A stretch of 10,676 nt of DNA from a candidate division KSB1 bacterium (GCA_022566355.1 JADFJB010000145.1:1-10676), one strand, 5' to 3'; shown: positions 1 to 7,349, numbered from the stretch's first letter. Notes: generated by a model not told the origin, from the letters alone. Made by a program: numbers and translations.

Positions 1-1647
1 GACGGGAAGTTTATCGGTTCTGAAATTCCAGCCGATTTACAACGACAATGGATTCAAGGAACTGGGCCCGCAGCAAAACCAAAATCAGCAATTGAAAAAA
101 GCATCAGGAATGTCGCTTATGCCTTGCTTTCCGGAGCCGATGGCTGGATGTTTGACGGCGAAGATGCACTTGGCCAGATCACAACAATGTCGTTGGACAA
201 CCAAAGAAATCTCAAATTAGCCATTGCAAAAGACCCTGTCTTTATGAAAGCCGCAGAAAAAGTTGCCGGGCAAATGAACCAATGGGCGATGGGATTCTTC
301 GGAAAAGAGATCATCGATGATTGGCAAAAACAACTAAATTTCACGACTAAGATTTTCCGGTGTCGCGGCTTGCATTTAGACGATCGGCATATTCGTGGTG
401 AAAATGGCGTGGCTTTGTCGGCTTCAATTGTAGACATGACTCTTTATATCGTCAACAACTACAAACAATTACAGAATGAGGGATCTTCTATCGTCTTGTA
501 TCTACCGAAAATTCAGACTGCTGAAGAAGCTGCTCTGTGGAATGAAATGTTGACTGCGCTTGAGCAGCACCTGGGCCTGGCTGTTGGTACGATCAAAGTT
601 TATGTTCTTGTTGAACAGCTTGAAGCCACTTTTCAATTGATGGAGATTCGCGCCGTCTTAGGCGAACATTTTGTCGGATACAATACAGGTCGATGGGATT
701 ATATCAATAGTGTCACTGATGCCATGGCGTGGGATAAGGATTTTATCAATCCCAATATCGAAGCAATAACTATGATATACGGCTACATGAGAAATTATGA
801 AGACCGGGTTCGCCGGGCAGTAAACACACCTGATATGAATGGAAACTTTGCACTCTGGCAAGGAGGTATGGAGCCCAACATCCCGGTTGGTTCTGAGGAA
901 GGCATCAAAAACAGTATGGAGAAAGCTGTAGCTGGCGCAGTTCGGGAGCAGAAAGAAGGGGCAAGCGGTAAGTGGGTGGCTCATTGGAAAATGGTGCATA
1001 TTGTTCGTCCGGTTTGGGAAAAGGCCGGCGAGACCAACCAGCTCGGAAGGTCCTTCCCCGCATTGACCTACACACAAGAAGATGCAGATGGTCTCACGTT
1101 GCTGGAACCAGCCCCAACGTCGATTCGAGGGGCCCGGAACCTGTTAAGCGTAGCGTTGCAATACGGCAATGCCTTTGGACAGGGATTTCAGGCAGCCGCT
1201 CTAAAACCGGCCGATTTTTTTAGTAATGATGATATCTTATACCTGATGGAGGATATGGCCACCGGAGAGATTAGATTGAGTATCTTGTGGGAATGGATTC
1301 ACAAAGGAGCTAAATTGAACGAAGACGATTCCGAAACCGGTTTGAAATCCGGAGATGGTTTTTCCATGGATGTTTTTAAAAAATTGTTAGTTGAGGAATA
1401 TGACAAACTGCTCAATGCAGAAAACAAAGATGTCCACGATAATTCAAAGAATACCACATTGCCTATAGCCCGAGAAATTGTTGAAACCTACGTTCTGGAT
1501 GATGCCAAAAACCCCTGGTATATCGATTTGTTGAATATCAATTTGAACAATCTTGATTTGCAAACCGCTAAAGACAGGATTGAACTGTATATCAACACCT
1601 TCAAAAAAGATGGCACCAGGATTACTGAGAATTTGGATTTTGTGTAA
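1..1647 (+). CDS. aceB: Malate synthase (A-type), 5' end outside the window
   Basis: Malate synthase condenses glyoxylate with acetyl-CoA to malate in the cytoplasmic glyoxylate shunt. The reading frame is open from base 1, so the start lies upstream; 548 codons are visible. Numbered from base 1, the family's key residues are present: the catalytic Arg in RCRGLH (codon 122), the Mg ligands Glu in VLVEQ (codon 205) and Asp in GRWDY (codon 233), and the C-terminal catalytic Asp in MEDMATGE (codon 418). The Glu-to-Asp distance of 28 residues equals that between E250 and D278 in the E. coli A-type enzyme as I recall it. By comparison with that enzyme roughly 30-45 N-terminal residues are missing. 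The C-terminus (TRITENLDFV) looks natural. No isocitrate lyase is in view; it may lie upstream. An ATG-less internal start at 124 would cut off conserved sequence and is not the true start. Confidence 0.93.
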   Translation, partial: DGKFIGSEIPADLQRQWIQGTGPAAKPKSAIEKSIRNVAYALLSGADGWMFDGEDALGQITTMSLDNQRNLKLAIAKDPVFMKAAEKVAGQMNQWAMGFFGKEIIDDWQKQLNFTTKIFRCRGLHLDDRHIRGENGVALSASIVDMTLYIVNNYKQLQNEGSSIVLYLPKIQTAEEAALWNEMLTALEQHLGLAVGTIKVYVLVEQLEATFQLMEIRAVLGEHFVGYNTGRWDYINSVTDAMAWDKDFINPNIEAITMIYGYMRNYEDRVRRAVNTPDMNGNFALWQGGMEPNIPVGSEEGIKNSMEKAVAGAVREQKEGASGKWVAHWKMVHIVRPVWEKAGETNQLGRSFPALTYTQEDADGLTLLEPAPTSIRGARNLLSVALQYGNAFGQGFQAAALKPADFFSNDDILYLMEDMATGEIRLSILWEWIHKGAKLNEDDSETGLKSGDGFSMDVFKKLLVEEYDKLLNAENKDVHDNSKNTTLPIAREIVETYVLDDAKNPWYIDLLNINLNNLDLQTAKDRIELYINTFKKDGTRITENLDFV

Positions 1648-1657
1648 ATCATTCTCA

Positions 1658-1954
1658 ATGGCAGAGTGCGACAGGATTACCCCGGTTTCCGATATGATAT
1701 TTTCTCCTCATGAGTCGGTAATGAGGTTGTCACAGGATATGACTTTGGTTCCGGGAGATTTGATCATCTGCGCTACATCCCTGGGTGTTCTGCCCATGAA
1801 ACCCGGCTGCACGATAGAAATACAGATCAATGGTATTGGGACTTTGCAAAATTCATATGTAGCAGCAAACAAAGAATCGCTGACTGAATTATGCTTCGTA
1901 AAGAAAGCGGACCTGACTAATTTGACAACGACGATGACTTTTATATATATTTAA
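1658..1954 (+). pseudogene. C-terminal remnant of a fumarylacetoacetate hydrolase (FAH) family enzyme
   Basis: The +2 frame immediately behind malate synthase encodes a stretch (about 1673-1861) resembling the last 60 or so residues of FAH-family hydrolases/hydratases. It contains SDMIFSPHE, then SQDMTLVPGDLI, then a TSLGV turn, MKPG and finally GIGTLQN. Full-length members are roughly 200-300 residues, so most of the gene, including the metal-binding acidic residues, is absent. The homology starts only about 25 bases after the malate synthase stop. About 30 unrelated codons follow the usual family end before a stop at 1952-1954. An ATG at 1658 exists but has no ribosome binding site. The likely reading is a deletion remnant. 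A functional small protein is possible but unlikely. Confidence 0.62.
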
Positions 1955-1971
1955 AGTGAATTTTGAAATAA

Positions 1972-2328
1972 TTGGCAAAATTTCTAACATTTACAAAATG
2001 GGAAATATGTGAAGCTGAGTTACACTGGTATGAAGCACATGGTAAAGGTAAAAAAGAAATCAAACGAAAACGGTATATAGGGTTAATAGTTGTGAAAGAA
2101 AAAAATTCTCAAAATTATAAATTTGTTGTCTGTATAAATAATAGCGAATATCTGACATCCTTAGAATTACATAAAACATACCGCATATTACCGGACAAGG
2201 AGCTGGAGCAGGATGGAGACATTCGTATTATTGATGAAAGCGGAGAGGATTACATTTATCCTGCAGATTGGTTTGCTGCTATTGATGTTCCAAAAGAAGT
2301 AAAAACTTCGCTAGTTAACGCTTCTTAG
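1972..2328 (+). CDS. Small conserved-looking protein of unknown function
   Basis: I cannot assign a function. The frame opens at a TTG (1972) giving 118 residues with no signal peptide or membrane segment. The C-terminal half (from about residue 49) reads FVVCINNSEYLTSLELHKTY, then ends in an acidic patch, DESGEDYIYPADWF. It resembles small stand-alone proteins of about 75-80 residues that I have seen annotated only as hypothetical. An alternative GTG start at 2092 would yield a 79-residue protein matching that size, with a weak AGGG about nine bases upstream. The N-terminal half (HWYEAHGKGKKEIKRKRY) is basic and looks like a different module, so the longer form may be a chimera of two gene pieces. 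The start is therefore uncertain. Confidence 0.55.
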   Translation: MAKFLTFTKWEICEAELHWYEAHGKGKKEIKRKRYIGLIVVKEKNSQNYKFVVCINNSEYLTSLELHKTYRILPDKELEQDGDIRIIDESGEDYIYPADWFAAIDVPKEVKTSLVNAS

Positions 2329-2409
2329 GAATTAATTGCTATATCTATTCACTGATTTTGGATTTGGCTTATTCCAAGTTGACTCGAAAACATTTGAGAA
2401 ATTATACGT

Positions 2410-2859
2410 ATGAAACTTAATAAAAAAGAAAAAGAGATTCAGAAGGGTGTAGAACGTGAAGAATGGAAGACCGTATCTAATCCCGCTCACAAAAAAAGAG
2501 CCAGAAGAATTCAACGAAAATTTATAACGAAAATCAGGATCTACCAAGACAAGTCAAGGCCTGACGACTCCCCCAATTGGAACCTGGTCACGACAAGAGA
2601 TTTAAGTTCAAGTGGCATTTTTTTTAACTACGATCAAAAAATACCTATTGGGACAATTTTAGAATTCAATATGACATTACCCTTTGCTGAGAATGTCCAT
2701 TGCCTGGGCAAAGTACGCCGAATAGAAAAAGAACTGCCAGCAAAAAAAGACATTCAAAAAATTCCTATTTACGGGATTGCCGCTCATTTTATTAATTTAG
2801 ACAGGTTTATTAGAGAATCCCTGGAGAGCTTTGCCAAGAAGTTTGGTTCTGAAAAATAA
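2410..2859 (+). CDS. PilZ-domain c-di-GMP binding protein
   Basis: A 149-residue cytoplasmic protein. The two halves of the PilZ ligand signature are visible: RxxxR at residues 32-36 (R-RIQ-R) and DxSxxG at 64-69 (DLSSSG), followed by beta-strand-rich sequence including a GTILEFNMTLP strand and CLGKVRRIE. PilZ proteins bind cyclic di-GMP and relay it to motility, exopolysaccharide or adhesion machinery. The first 30 residues are lysine-rich and probably flexible. Near the C-terminus sits YGIAAHFINLD, the usual last strand of the domain, then a short helix. The ATG at 2410 has no strong ribosome binding site. It stands alone between an unknown gene and a decayed toxin-antitoxin locus, so its output partner is not evident. 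The MglA-type operon 5 kb downstream is a conceivable partner, by inference only. Confidence 0.85.
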   Translation: MKLNKKEKEIQKGVEREEWKTVSNPAHKKRARRIQRKFITKIRIYQDKSRPDDSPNWNLVTTRDLSSSGIFFNYDQKIPIGTILEFNMTLPFAENVHCLGKVRRIEKELPAKKDIQKIPIYGIAAHFINLDRFIRESLESFAKKFGSEK

Positions 2860-2951
2860 GGTGAATGAAGGATTCTGTTAGATAATTGCATTTGTGAATG
2901 TTCTTGCCTTTCTCAAGTCCTTATTGTAACTTTATCATAAAGTGCAAATGA

Positions 2952-2980
2952 TTATCATAAAAGAAGATTTTTGGTAGAAT
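2952..2980 (+). promoter_or_regulatory. Candidate promoter for the mntA/hepT remnant
   Basis: TTATCA (2952-2957), a 17-base spacer and TAGAAT (2975-2980) resemble a sigma-70 type promoter with 4/6 and 5/6 matches. The -35 element overlaps the second copy of a direct repeat (TTATCATAAA at 2932-2941 and 2952-2961). It lies about 110 bases upstream of the mntA remnant. In AT-rich DNA such matches arise by chance, so support is modest. Confidence 0.28.
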
Positions 2981-3087
2981 AGTGGTTTTCAGTATGTATT
3001 TGTTTTTTCGAAACTATGAATTAAAATTGTTTATATTTGCTAAAAACAGGATGATCATCTGAGTTTGAAATAAGGATTATAGACAGA

Positions 3088-3274
3088 ATGAAACAAAATG
3101 AAATAACACGGGTAATAAAACAGCATTATGAAAAATCTAGAGACTGAATATGGCGTTACAAAGATCGGCATTTTCGGATCAGCTTTAAAAGGTACTTTGA
3201 CGGAAGATAGTGACCTGGACATCTTTGTTGAATTTAAACATCCAATCGGATTTAAGTTTATAAAGAGAAGATAA
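3088..3274 (+). pseudogene. mntA: MntA-type minimal nucleotidyltransferase antitoxin, frameshifted and truncated
   Basis: MntA antitoxins transfer AMP onto their partner HepT toxin. Translation from ATG 3088 gives MKQNEITRVIKQHYEK and then hits a stop at 3142-3144. The +1-shifted frame continues the family sequence from about 3134: LETEYGVTKIGIFGSA, then the exact GSx10DxD nucleotidyltransferase signature (Gly-Ser at 3176-3181, Asp codons at 3212 and 3218), then FVEFKHPIGFKF. One extra base in the A-run at 3131-3135 explains the shift. Similarity ends near 3262, about 40-80 residues short of a normal MntA, and the sequence passes directly into hepT. An ATG at 3128 would allow a 48-residue product holding the catalytic motif, but lacking the C-terminal part. 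Called a decayed gene. Confidence 0.75.
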
Positions 3275-3579
3275 TGCCCTGTTTCAAGACATGAAAGGCG
3301 CTATCGATAGAATTATATCGAATACATCGCAAATAGAATATGAGGATTTTGTACGGGATAATAAAACCCAAGATGCCGTAATGAGGAACATTGAAATTTT
3401 AGGGGAAGCTTCTAAATTACTATCAGACGAAATAAAGAAAATATCCGGAAATTCCTTGGAAGGAAATTGCAGGCACAAGAGACAAATTGATTCATGATTA
3501 TTTTGGTGTAAATATTGATATTGTGTGGAATATAGTAAAAAATGAAATACCGCTTCTATCAAAAGAATTAAATGAATAA
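3264..3579 (+). pseudogene. hepT: HepT-like HEPN (DUF86) toxin, start lost and frameshifted
   Basis: HepT is a HEPN-fold ribonuclease toxin. In the frame of 3264 the sequence reads REDNALFQDMKGAIDRI, then YEDFVRDNKTQDAVMRNIEI and LGEASKLLSDEIKK, a typical DUF86 N-terminal two thirds. From about 3439 the family continues in the next frame: KYPEIPWKEIAGTRDK, then IHDYFGVNIDIVW, ending at the stop 3577-3579. One extra A in the run 3438-3441 accounts for the shift. Across it the HEPN active-site motif R-x4-H (Arg 3478-3480, His 3493-3495) and the following Tyr (3499-3501), the usual AMP acceptor, are intact in sequence but out of frame. The initiator codon is replaced by TAA at 3261. An internal ATG at 3291 would yield only a 68-residue truncated product. 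Confidence 0.75.
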
Positions 3580-3612
3580 AGAGCTGATTTGCGACGAATT
3601 GAAGCTATACAT

Positions 3613-3626
3613 GTTTAAATTTAAAC
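3613..3626. repeat. 14-base perfect palindrome
   Basis: GTTTAAATTTAAAC is a perfect palindrome in the gap between the hepT remnant and priA. A second, shorter one (TCTTTAAAGA) follows within about 10 bases. It could be an operator or only low-complexity AT sequence; no T-run or stable GC stem supports a terminator. Confidence 0.4.
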
Positions 3627-3735
3627 GAATCTTTAAAGAATTTATTTCCTAATTTTATTACTTCAGAGAATAATTTTCCCCTAATTTCCCCAAACTCCCA
3701 CTTGAATTCCACTCCCTATTCCTTTATTTTAAGGC

Positions 3736-6228
3736 ATGCCCAATAATCACTCTCCGCAATTTGCGCAAATTGTTTACGCGCTTCCGGTTGACCAGGAATT
3801 CACCTATGAAATTCCTGAACAATTTGAAGAGTTTCTTTGTCCGGGTTATCGTGTAATTGCGCCTTTTGGCAAGCGAACCTTAACTGGTTATGTGGTTAAA
3901 CTAGCAAGCGAAACGAAGTTGGAAAAACTCAAAAAGATTGAGGATGTGCTGGATCCGTTTCCACTATTCTCACAGGAAATGCTCGCCCTGACCCAATGGA
4001 TCGCGGAATATTATTTTGCATCCTGGGGGGAGGTGTTGGAAGCTGCACTTCCTGCAGGTATCAATAAGCAAAGCCATCGCCAGGTTGAGCTGGTGGAAAA
4101 TCTAGATATGGAGAGTATTTACAAATTGGAACATCTCACGGAAAAACAGAAAGTAATTTTGGATTTATTGAATCGTGTTGGCAGCCAAAGAGTCAATCAA
4201 TTGGAGAAAAAGCTAGGGAAAAGCAAGTTTAACTATTCTCTCAATAAGCTGGAAAAAGAAGGTTTGATCTCGATAGAAAACAAACTCTATTCATCCAGGA
4301 TAAATGTGCAATATATCAAGCATTTTCAAATTGCCGAGAGCTTTAACGGAAACGACGACTTTGAAAAAAAAATCAAGGAATTGGAGAAGAGGTCACCGGT
4401 TCAGGTGAAAATATTAAAAGAATTAGCCGGGCAACCTGCAGGTATGCCACAATCCGAATTGTTGAAAGCCACGCAATCCGCCAGTTCTGCGATAAGAGCT
4501 TTATTGAAAAAAGGATTAATTTCCGAAGAGAAACGGGAAATTTTCCGCGATGAGAGCATCCAATATGAATTAAGGGAGAACGATGTTGTTCATCTGAATG
4601 CAGACCAGGTTTCGGTGATGAAACAGCTCAATGGCTACATCGAAAGCAGCTCATTTGTCCCTACGCTACTTCATGGTGTGACCGGCAGCGGCAAAACACA
4701 AATCTATATTGAAACTTTGAAGCAGGTACGCAAAAAAGGAAAAGATGCCATCGTCCTGGTTCCTGAAATTTCTCTGACTCCCCAGACTGTAAGCAGCTTC
4801 AAGACTCACTTTGGCAATGATGTGGCTGTTTTGCACAGCCGCATGTCTGGTGGCGAGCGCTATGACTCGTGGCGAAAAATTCAATCCGGCAAGGTTAATA
4901 TTGTGATTGGTGCACGCTCGGCAATTCTGGCACCATTGCAAAACATCGGCCTCATTGTGGTTGATGAAGAGCATGAATCCTCATACAAACAGAACGATCC
5001 ATCGCCCAGGTATCACGCCAGGGATGTAGCCTTGGTGCGGGGTAAAATGAACAATGCATTGGTTATCCTTGGTTCCGCAACTCCCGGGATCGAATCTTTT
5101 TACAACGCAAAAACCAGGAAATATCGATTATTGCAACTGCCAAATCGAGTTGAAGAATTGCCGCTTCCCAAAGTAGAAATCGTTGACATGAAAGAGGAAT
5201 TGCATAAAAACCGGGGCAAATCCGCCTTGGTGTTTTCGGAAAGACTTCTCTTAAAAATTGAAGAGAAAATCGAGTTGGGCGAGCAAATTATTTTGTTGCA
5301 AAATCGCCGGGGTTTTTCAACATTCATTTTATGCAGGGATTGCGGCCACGTGGAAAATTGTAAAAACTGCAATATCACGTTAACCTATCATTTGCGCCAG
5401 CATCTTTTGTTGTGCCATTATTGTGATTATCAGAAACAAGCGCCGAAGATTTGTCCGCAATGCCAAGGCCTTGAAATGGCTTATCGCGGTGCCGGCACAC
5501 AACGCGTGGAAGAGGAATTAAAGCAATACTTTCCCAAGATTAGAGTTATCCGCATGGATATGGATACCACATCCCGAAAAGGGTCGCATCATCGTATCAT
5601 ACAGGATTTCCGCAACGGGAAATATGATGTTTTACTCGGAACTCAAATGGTAGCAAAAGGATTGGATTTTCCAAAAGTAACCCTGGTGGGTGTGATTTCG
5701 GCAGACACGACACTTATGCTTCCTGATTTTCGTTCTTCCGAGCGCGCTTTTCAACTCTTCACACAGGTTGCCGGGCGTTCCGGACGAAAAGGCAAGCAAG
5801 GCGAAGTGATAATTCAAACTTACGATCCTCGCAACCACAGTATCATTTTTGCACAAAAACATGATTATCTCCGTTTTTTCGCTAAAGAAATTCGAGAGCG
5901 GCAGGAGTTGTATTATCCGCCTTACTCCCGACTCATTTCGATTGAGTTTCGCGGGAAAAAAGAACATCAAGTCGATCAAGTAGCAAATGAATTTGCCAAA
6001 TCGATCCCACCTGCAAAGTTTTTTCGTTTGCTCGGACCTGCGCCTGCGCCATTATCGAAATTAAAAAACGAGTTTCGCTACCAGGTTTTATTAAAATATG
6101 ATAAAGAGCAAGATCCCAATGGCAGCCGGATACGGCAACAAATTCTACCAACCATGAAAAAATTCAGTCAGGGTAACCGGCAATCTGTAAAAATAGCCCT
6201 TGATATTGATCCGGTTGATTTATTTTAA
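3736..6228 (+). CDS. priA: Primosomal protein N' (replication restart helicase PriA)
   Basis: PriA is a 3'-to-5' superfamily-2 DNA helicase that recognises stalled forks and reloads the replicative helicase. The 830 residues show, in order: the N-terminal 3'-end-binding domain (about 9-105, FTYEIPEQ to LEAALPAG), a winged-helix and linker region, Walker A GVTGSGKT (314-321), the DEEH box (410-413), and eight zinc-binding cysteines (533, 536, 542, 545, 560, 563, 573, 576). Then follow the motif beginning GTQMVAKGLDFP (from 635) and QVAGRSGR (677-684), and a C-terminal domain with LGPAPAPLSKLKNEFRY. All motifs look intact. The length is at the upper end for PriA and typical of FCB-group proteins, the extra residues lying between the 3'-end-binding and helicase domains. 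The ATG at 3736 has no usable ribosome binding site: the preceding AAGG is only one base away. Confidence 0.97.
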   Translation: MPNNHSPQFAQIVYALPVDQEFTYEIPEQFEEFLCPGYRVIAPFGKRTLTGYVVKLASETKLEKLKKIEDVLDPFPLFSQEMLALTQWIAEYYFASWGEVLEAALPAGINKQSHRQVELVENLDMESIYKLEHLTEKQKVILDLLNRVGSQRVNQLEKKLGKSKFNYSLNKLEKEGLISIENKLYSSRINVQYIKHFQIAESFNGNDDFEKKIKELEKRSPVQVKILKELAGQPAGMPQSELLKATQSASSAIRALLKKGLISEEKREIFRDESIQYELRENDVVHLNADQVSVMKQLNGYIESSSFVPTLLHGVTGSGKTQIYIETLKQVRKKGKDAIVLVPEISLTPQTVSSFKTHFGNDVAVLHSRMSGGERYDSWRKIQSGKVNIVIGARSAILAPLQNIGLIVVDEEHESSYKQNDPSPRYHARDVALVRGKMNNALVILGSATPGIESFYNAKTRKYRLLQLPNRVEELPLPKVEIVDMKEELHKNRGKSALVFSERLLLKIEEKIELGEQIILLQNRRGFSTFILCRDCGHVENCKNCNITLTYHLRQHLLLCHYCDYQKQAPKICPQCQGLEMAYRGAGTQRVEEELKQYFPKIRVIRMDMDTTSRKGSHHRIIQDFRNGKYDVLLGTQMVAKGLDFPKVTLVGVISADTTLMLPDFRSSERAFQLFTQVAGRSGRKGKQGEVIIQTYDPRNHSIIFAQKHDYLRFFAKEIRERQELYYPPYSRLISIEFRGKKEHQVDQVANEFAKSIPPAKFFRLLGPAPAPLSKLKNEFRYQVLLKYDKEQDPNGSRIRQQILPTMKKFSQGNRQSVKIALDIDPVDLF

Positions 6229-6366
6229 GCAAATCTGACTATTTATAAATATGGATAAAATACAGGGGCATTTTTTACCGCAAACACAAGGTTTATAATT
6301 CAATAATGTTTATAAATTGATCAGCTTAATTATAATTACAAATTTGATCATATGCATTTTAAACAC

Positions 6367-6395
6367 TTGACCCTGTCCAATATTTTTTTTACATT
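6367..6395 (+). promoter_or_regulatory. Candidate promoter for the metallophosphoesterase gene
   Basis: TTGACC (6367-6372), a 17-base spacer and TACATT (6390-6395) match sigma-70 elements at 5/6 and 4/6. A transcript would begin near 6402, leaving a leader of about 50 bases before the ATG at 6456. Two TTGATCA sites at 6317-6323 and 6344-6350, each with a TGATCA palindrome, lie just upstream and could bind a regulator. Confidence 0.38.
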
Positions 6396-6455
6396 AGGGC
6401 GGTTGAATAGAATTTTATCCTCAAAAATTAAGTGGTAGTACCTGAATTTTCCATT

Positions 6456-7181
6456 ATGAGAATTGCGATTATTTCAGACATTCACGGCAATTATTCAGCG
6501 TTAGAACAAGTAATATCTGACATCGATCAACAAAATATAGATGAAATCTTTTGCCTGGGTGATATTGTTGGTTATGGTCCATCGCCAAATGAGTGTGTTG
6601 CCCAGGTAAATGAAAGAGCAAGCGTTTCGTTACTTGGAAACCACGATGCAGCTGCCATAGGCCTCGACAACATCGAGACATTTAATACATACGCCAAAGA
6701 AGCTATTTTATGGACTCGGAAAGAGCTTTCATACAATTCAAAAAACTATTTGTCCAACCTGAAAATGTCGCATCACGCGGAGAATCTTACTTATGTTCAT
6801 GGCTCACCATTAAAGCCGGAAGAATGGACTTATATCGCAACGATTTATGTTGCCATGGAGCAATTCTCTCACTTCCCGGGACAGGTCTGTTTTATCGGCC
6901 ATACTCATGTTGCGATAATCTTCGCGCAAAACCAGTTTTCAAATTTACGTATTCGAAATGAAGGTTTGTCTTTTGAAGATAAGGAGCGCTACATTATTAA
7001 TGTCGGCGCTGTAGGACAACCCAGGGATTACGACCCAAAGGCTTCTTATGGAATTCTGGATACTGAGAAAAATCATTTTGAATATCGGCGTATTCAATAT
7101 GATATTCAAAAAACTCAAAAGTTAATGGAAAACGCAGGTTTACCGAGGTATTTAATCGACCGTCTGGCTGACGGAAGATGA
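6456..7181 (+). CDS. Calcineurin-like metallophosphoesterase (COG0639-like)
   Basis: A 241-residue cytoplasmic phosphoesterase with all dinuclear metal motifs: SDIHGN (Asp8, His10), GDIVGYGP (Asp36), GNHD (Asn62, His63), a YVHGSP histidine (115) and GHTH (His149, His151). The architecture matches the ApaH/PP2A-like COG0639 group of about 240 residues, including the RDYDPKASYGILD segment and the closing ALPRYLIDRL-type helix (here GLPRYLIDRLADGR). The substrate cannot be deduced; cyclic nucleotides, dinucleotides and phosphoproteins are all possible. The start is placed at ATG 6456 because the protein fold begins at MRIAIISDIH. A GTG at 6432 would only add eight non-conserved residues, and neither start has a clear ribosome binding site. 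The same-strand position 168 bases before the roadblock/MglA operon allows co-regulation, but a separate candidate promoter sits in the gap. Confidence 0.88.
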   Translation: MRIAIISDIHGNYSALEQVISDIDQQNIDEIFCLGDIVGYGPSPNECVAQVNERASVSLLGNHDAAAIGLDNIETFNTYAKEAILWTRKELSYNSKNYLSNLKMSHHAENLTYVHGSPLKPEEWTYIATIYVAMEQFSHFPGQVCFIGHTHVAIIFAQNQFSNLRIRNEGLSFEDKERYIINVGAVGQPRDYDPKASYGILDTEKNHFEYRRIQYDIQKTQKLMENAGLPRYLIDRLADGR

Positions 7182-7232
7182 ATCGTTGAATTGCTGTTGC
7201 AACTCATTAATTTGCAAGAGACTCTCTTTATA

Positions 7233-7261
7233 TTGATTCTCATAAGTTTTAATCATATTAT
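7233..7261 (+). promoter_or_regulatory. Candidate promoter for the roadblock/MglA operon
   Basis: TTGATT (7233-7238), exactly 17 bases, then TATTAT (7256-7261) gives 4/6 and 5/6 matches to sigma-70 elements. It would leave a leader of about 80 bases before the first operon gene. The surrounding DNA is AT-rich, so chance occurrence is possible. Confidence 0.32.
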
Positions 7262-7336
7262 TTATCTGATTTTTCGATTATGTTTATCGTAATGCTGACA
7301 GAAAAAGTAATTTTATCTAAACCATCAGATTGTTTT

Positions 7337-7342
7337 GGGAGG
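7337..7342 (+). promoter_or_regulatory. Strong ribosome binding site fixing the start of the first roadblock gene
   Basis: GGGAGG followed by a 7-base spacer precedes ATG 7350. This is the best Shine-Dalgarno in the window and it selects ATG 7350 over the in-frame TTG at 7335, which would lie inside it. Most other genes here lack such a site, suggesting that the operon is well translated. Confidence 0.8.
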
Positions 7343-7349
7343 AATTGAT

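Noticed and set aside
658-1077. 139-residue minus-strand open frame
   Set aside because: Lies entirely inside the malate synthase gene antisense, is rich in Cys, His and Pro in no recognisable pattern and matches no family.
972-1223. 83-residue plus-strand open frame inside malate synthase
   Set aside because: An alternative frame of a strongly conserved gene, with no domain-like sequence.
3291-3497. 68-residue open frame taken as an intact gene
   Set aside because: It is the middle part of HepT: the family sequence starts before its ATG and continues in another frame after 3438, so it is reported as part of a broken gene.
5632-5979. Minus-strand open frame of 115 residues within priA
   Set aside because: Antisense shadow of the conserved helicase motifs.
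6432-6455. GTG start adding eight residues to the metallophosphoesterase
   Set aside because: The extra residues are not part of the fold, which begins at ATG 6456, and there is no ribosome binding site before the GTG.
7216-7228. AAGAG-ACT-CTCTT hairpin after the metallophosphoesterase gene
   Set aside because: Only a five-pair, AT-rich stem with a three-base loop and no real T-run; too weak to call a terminator.
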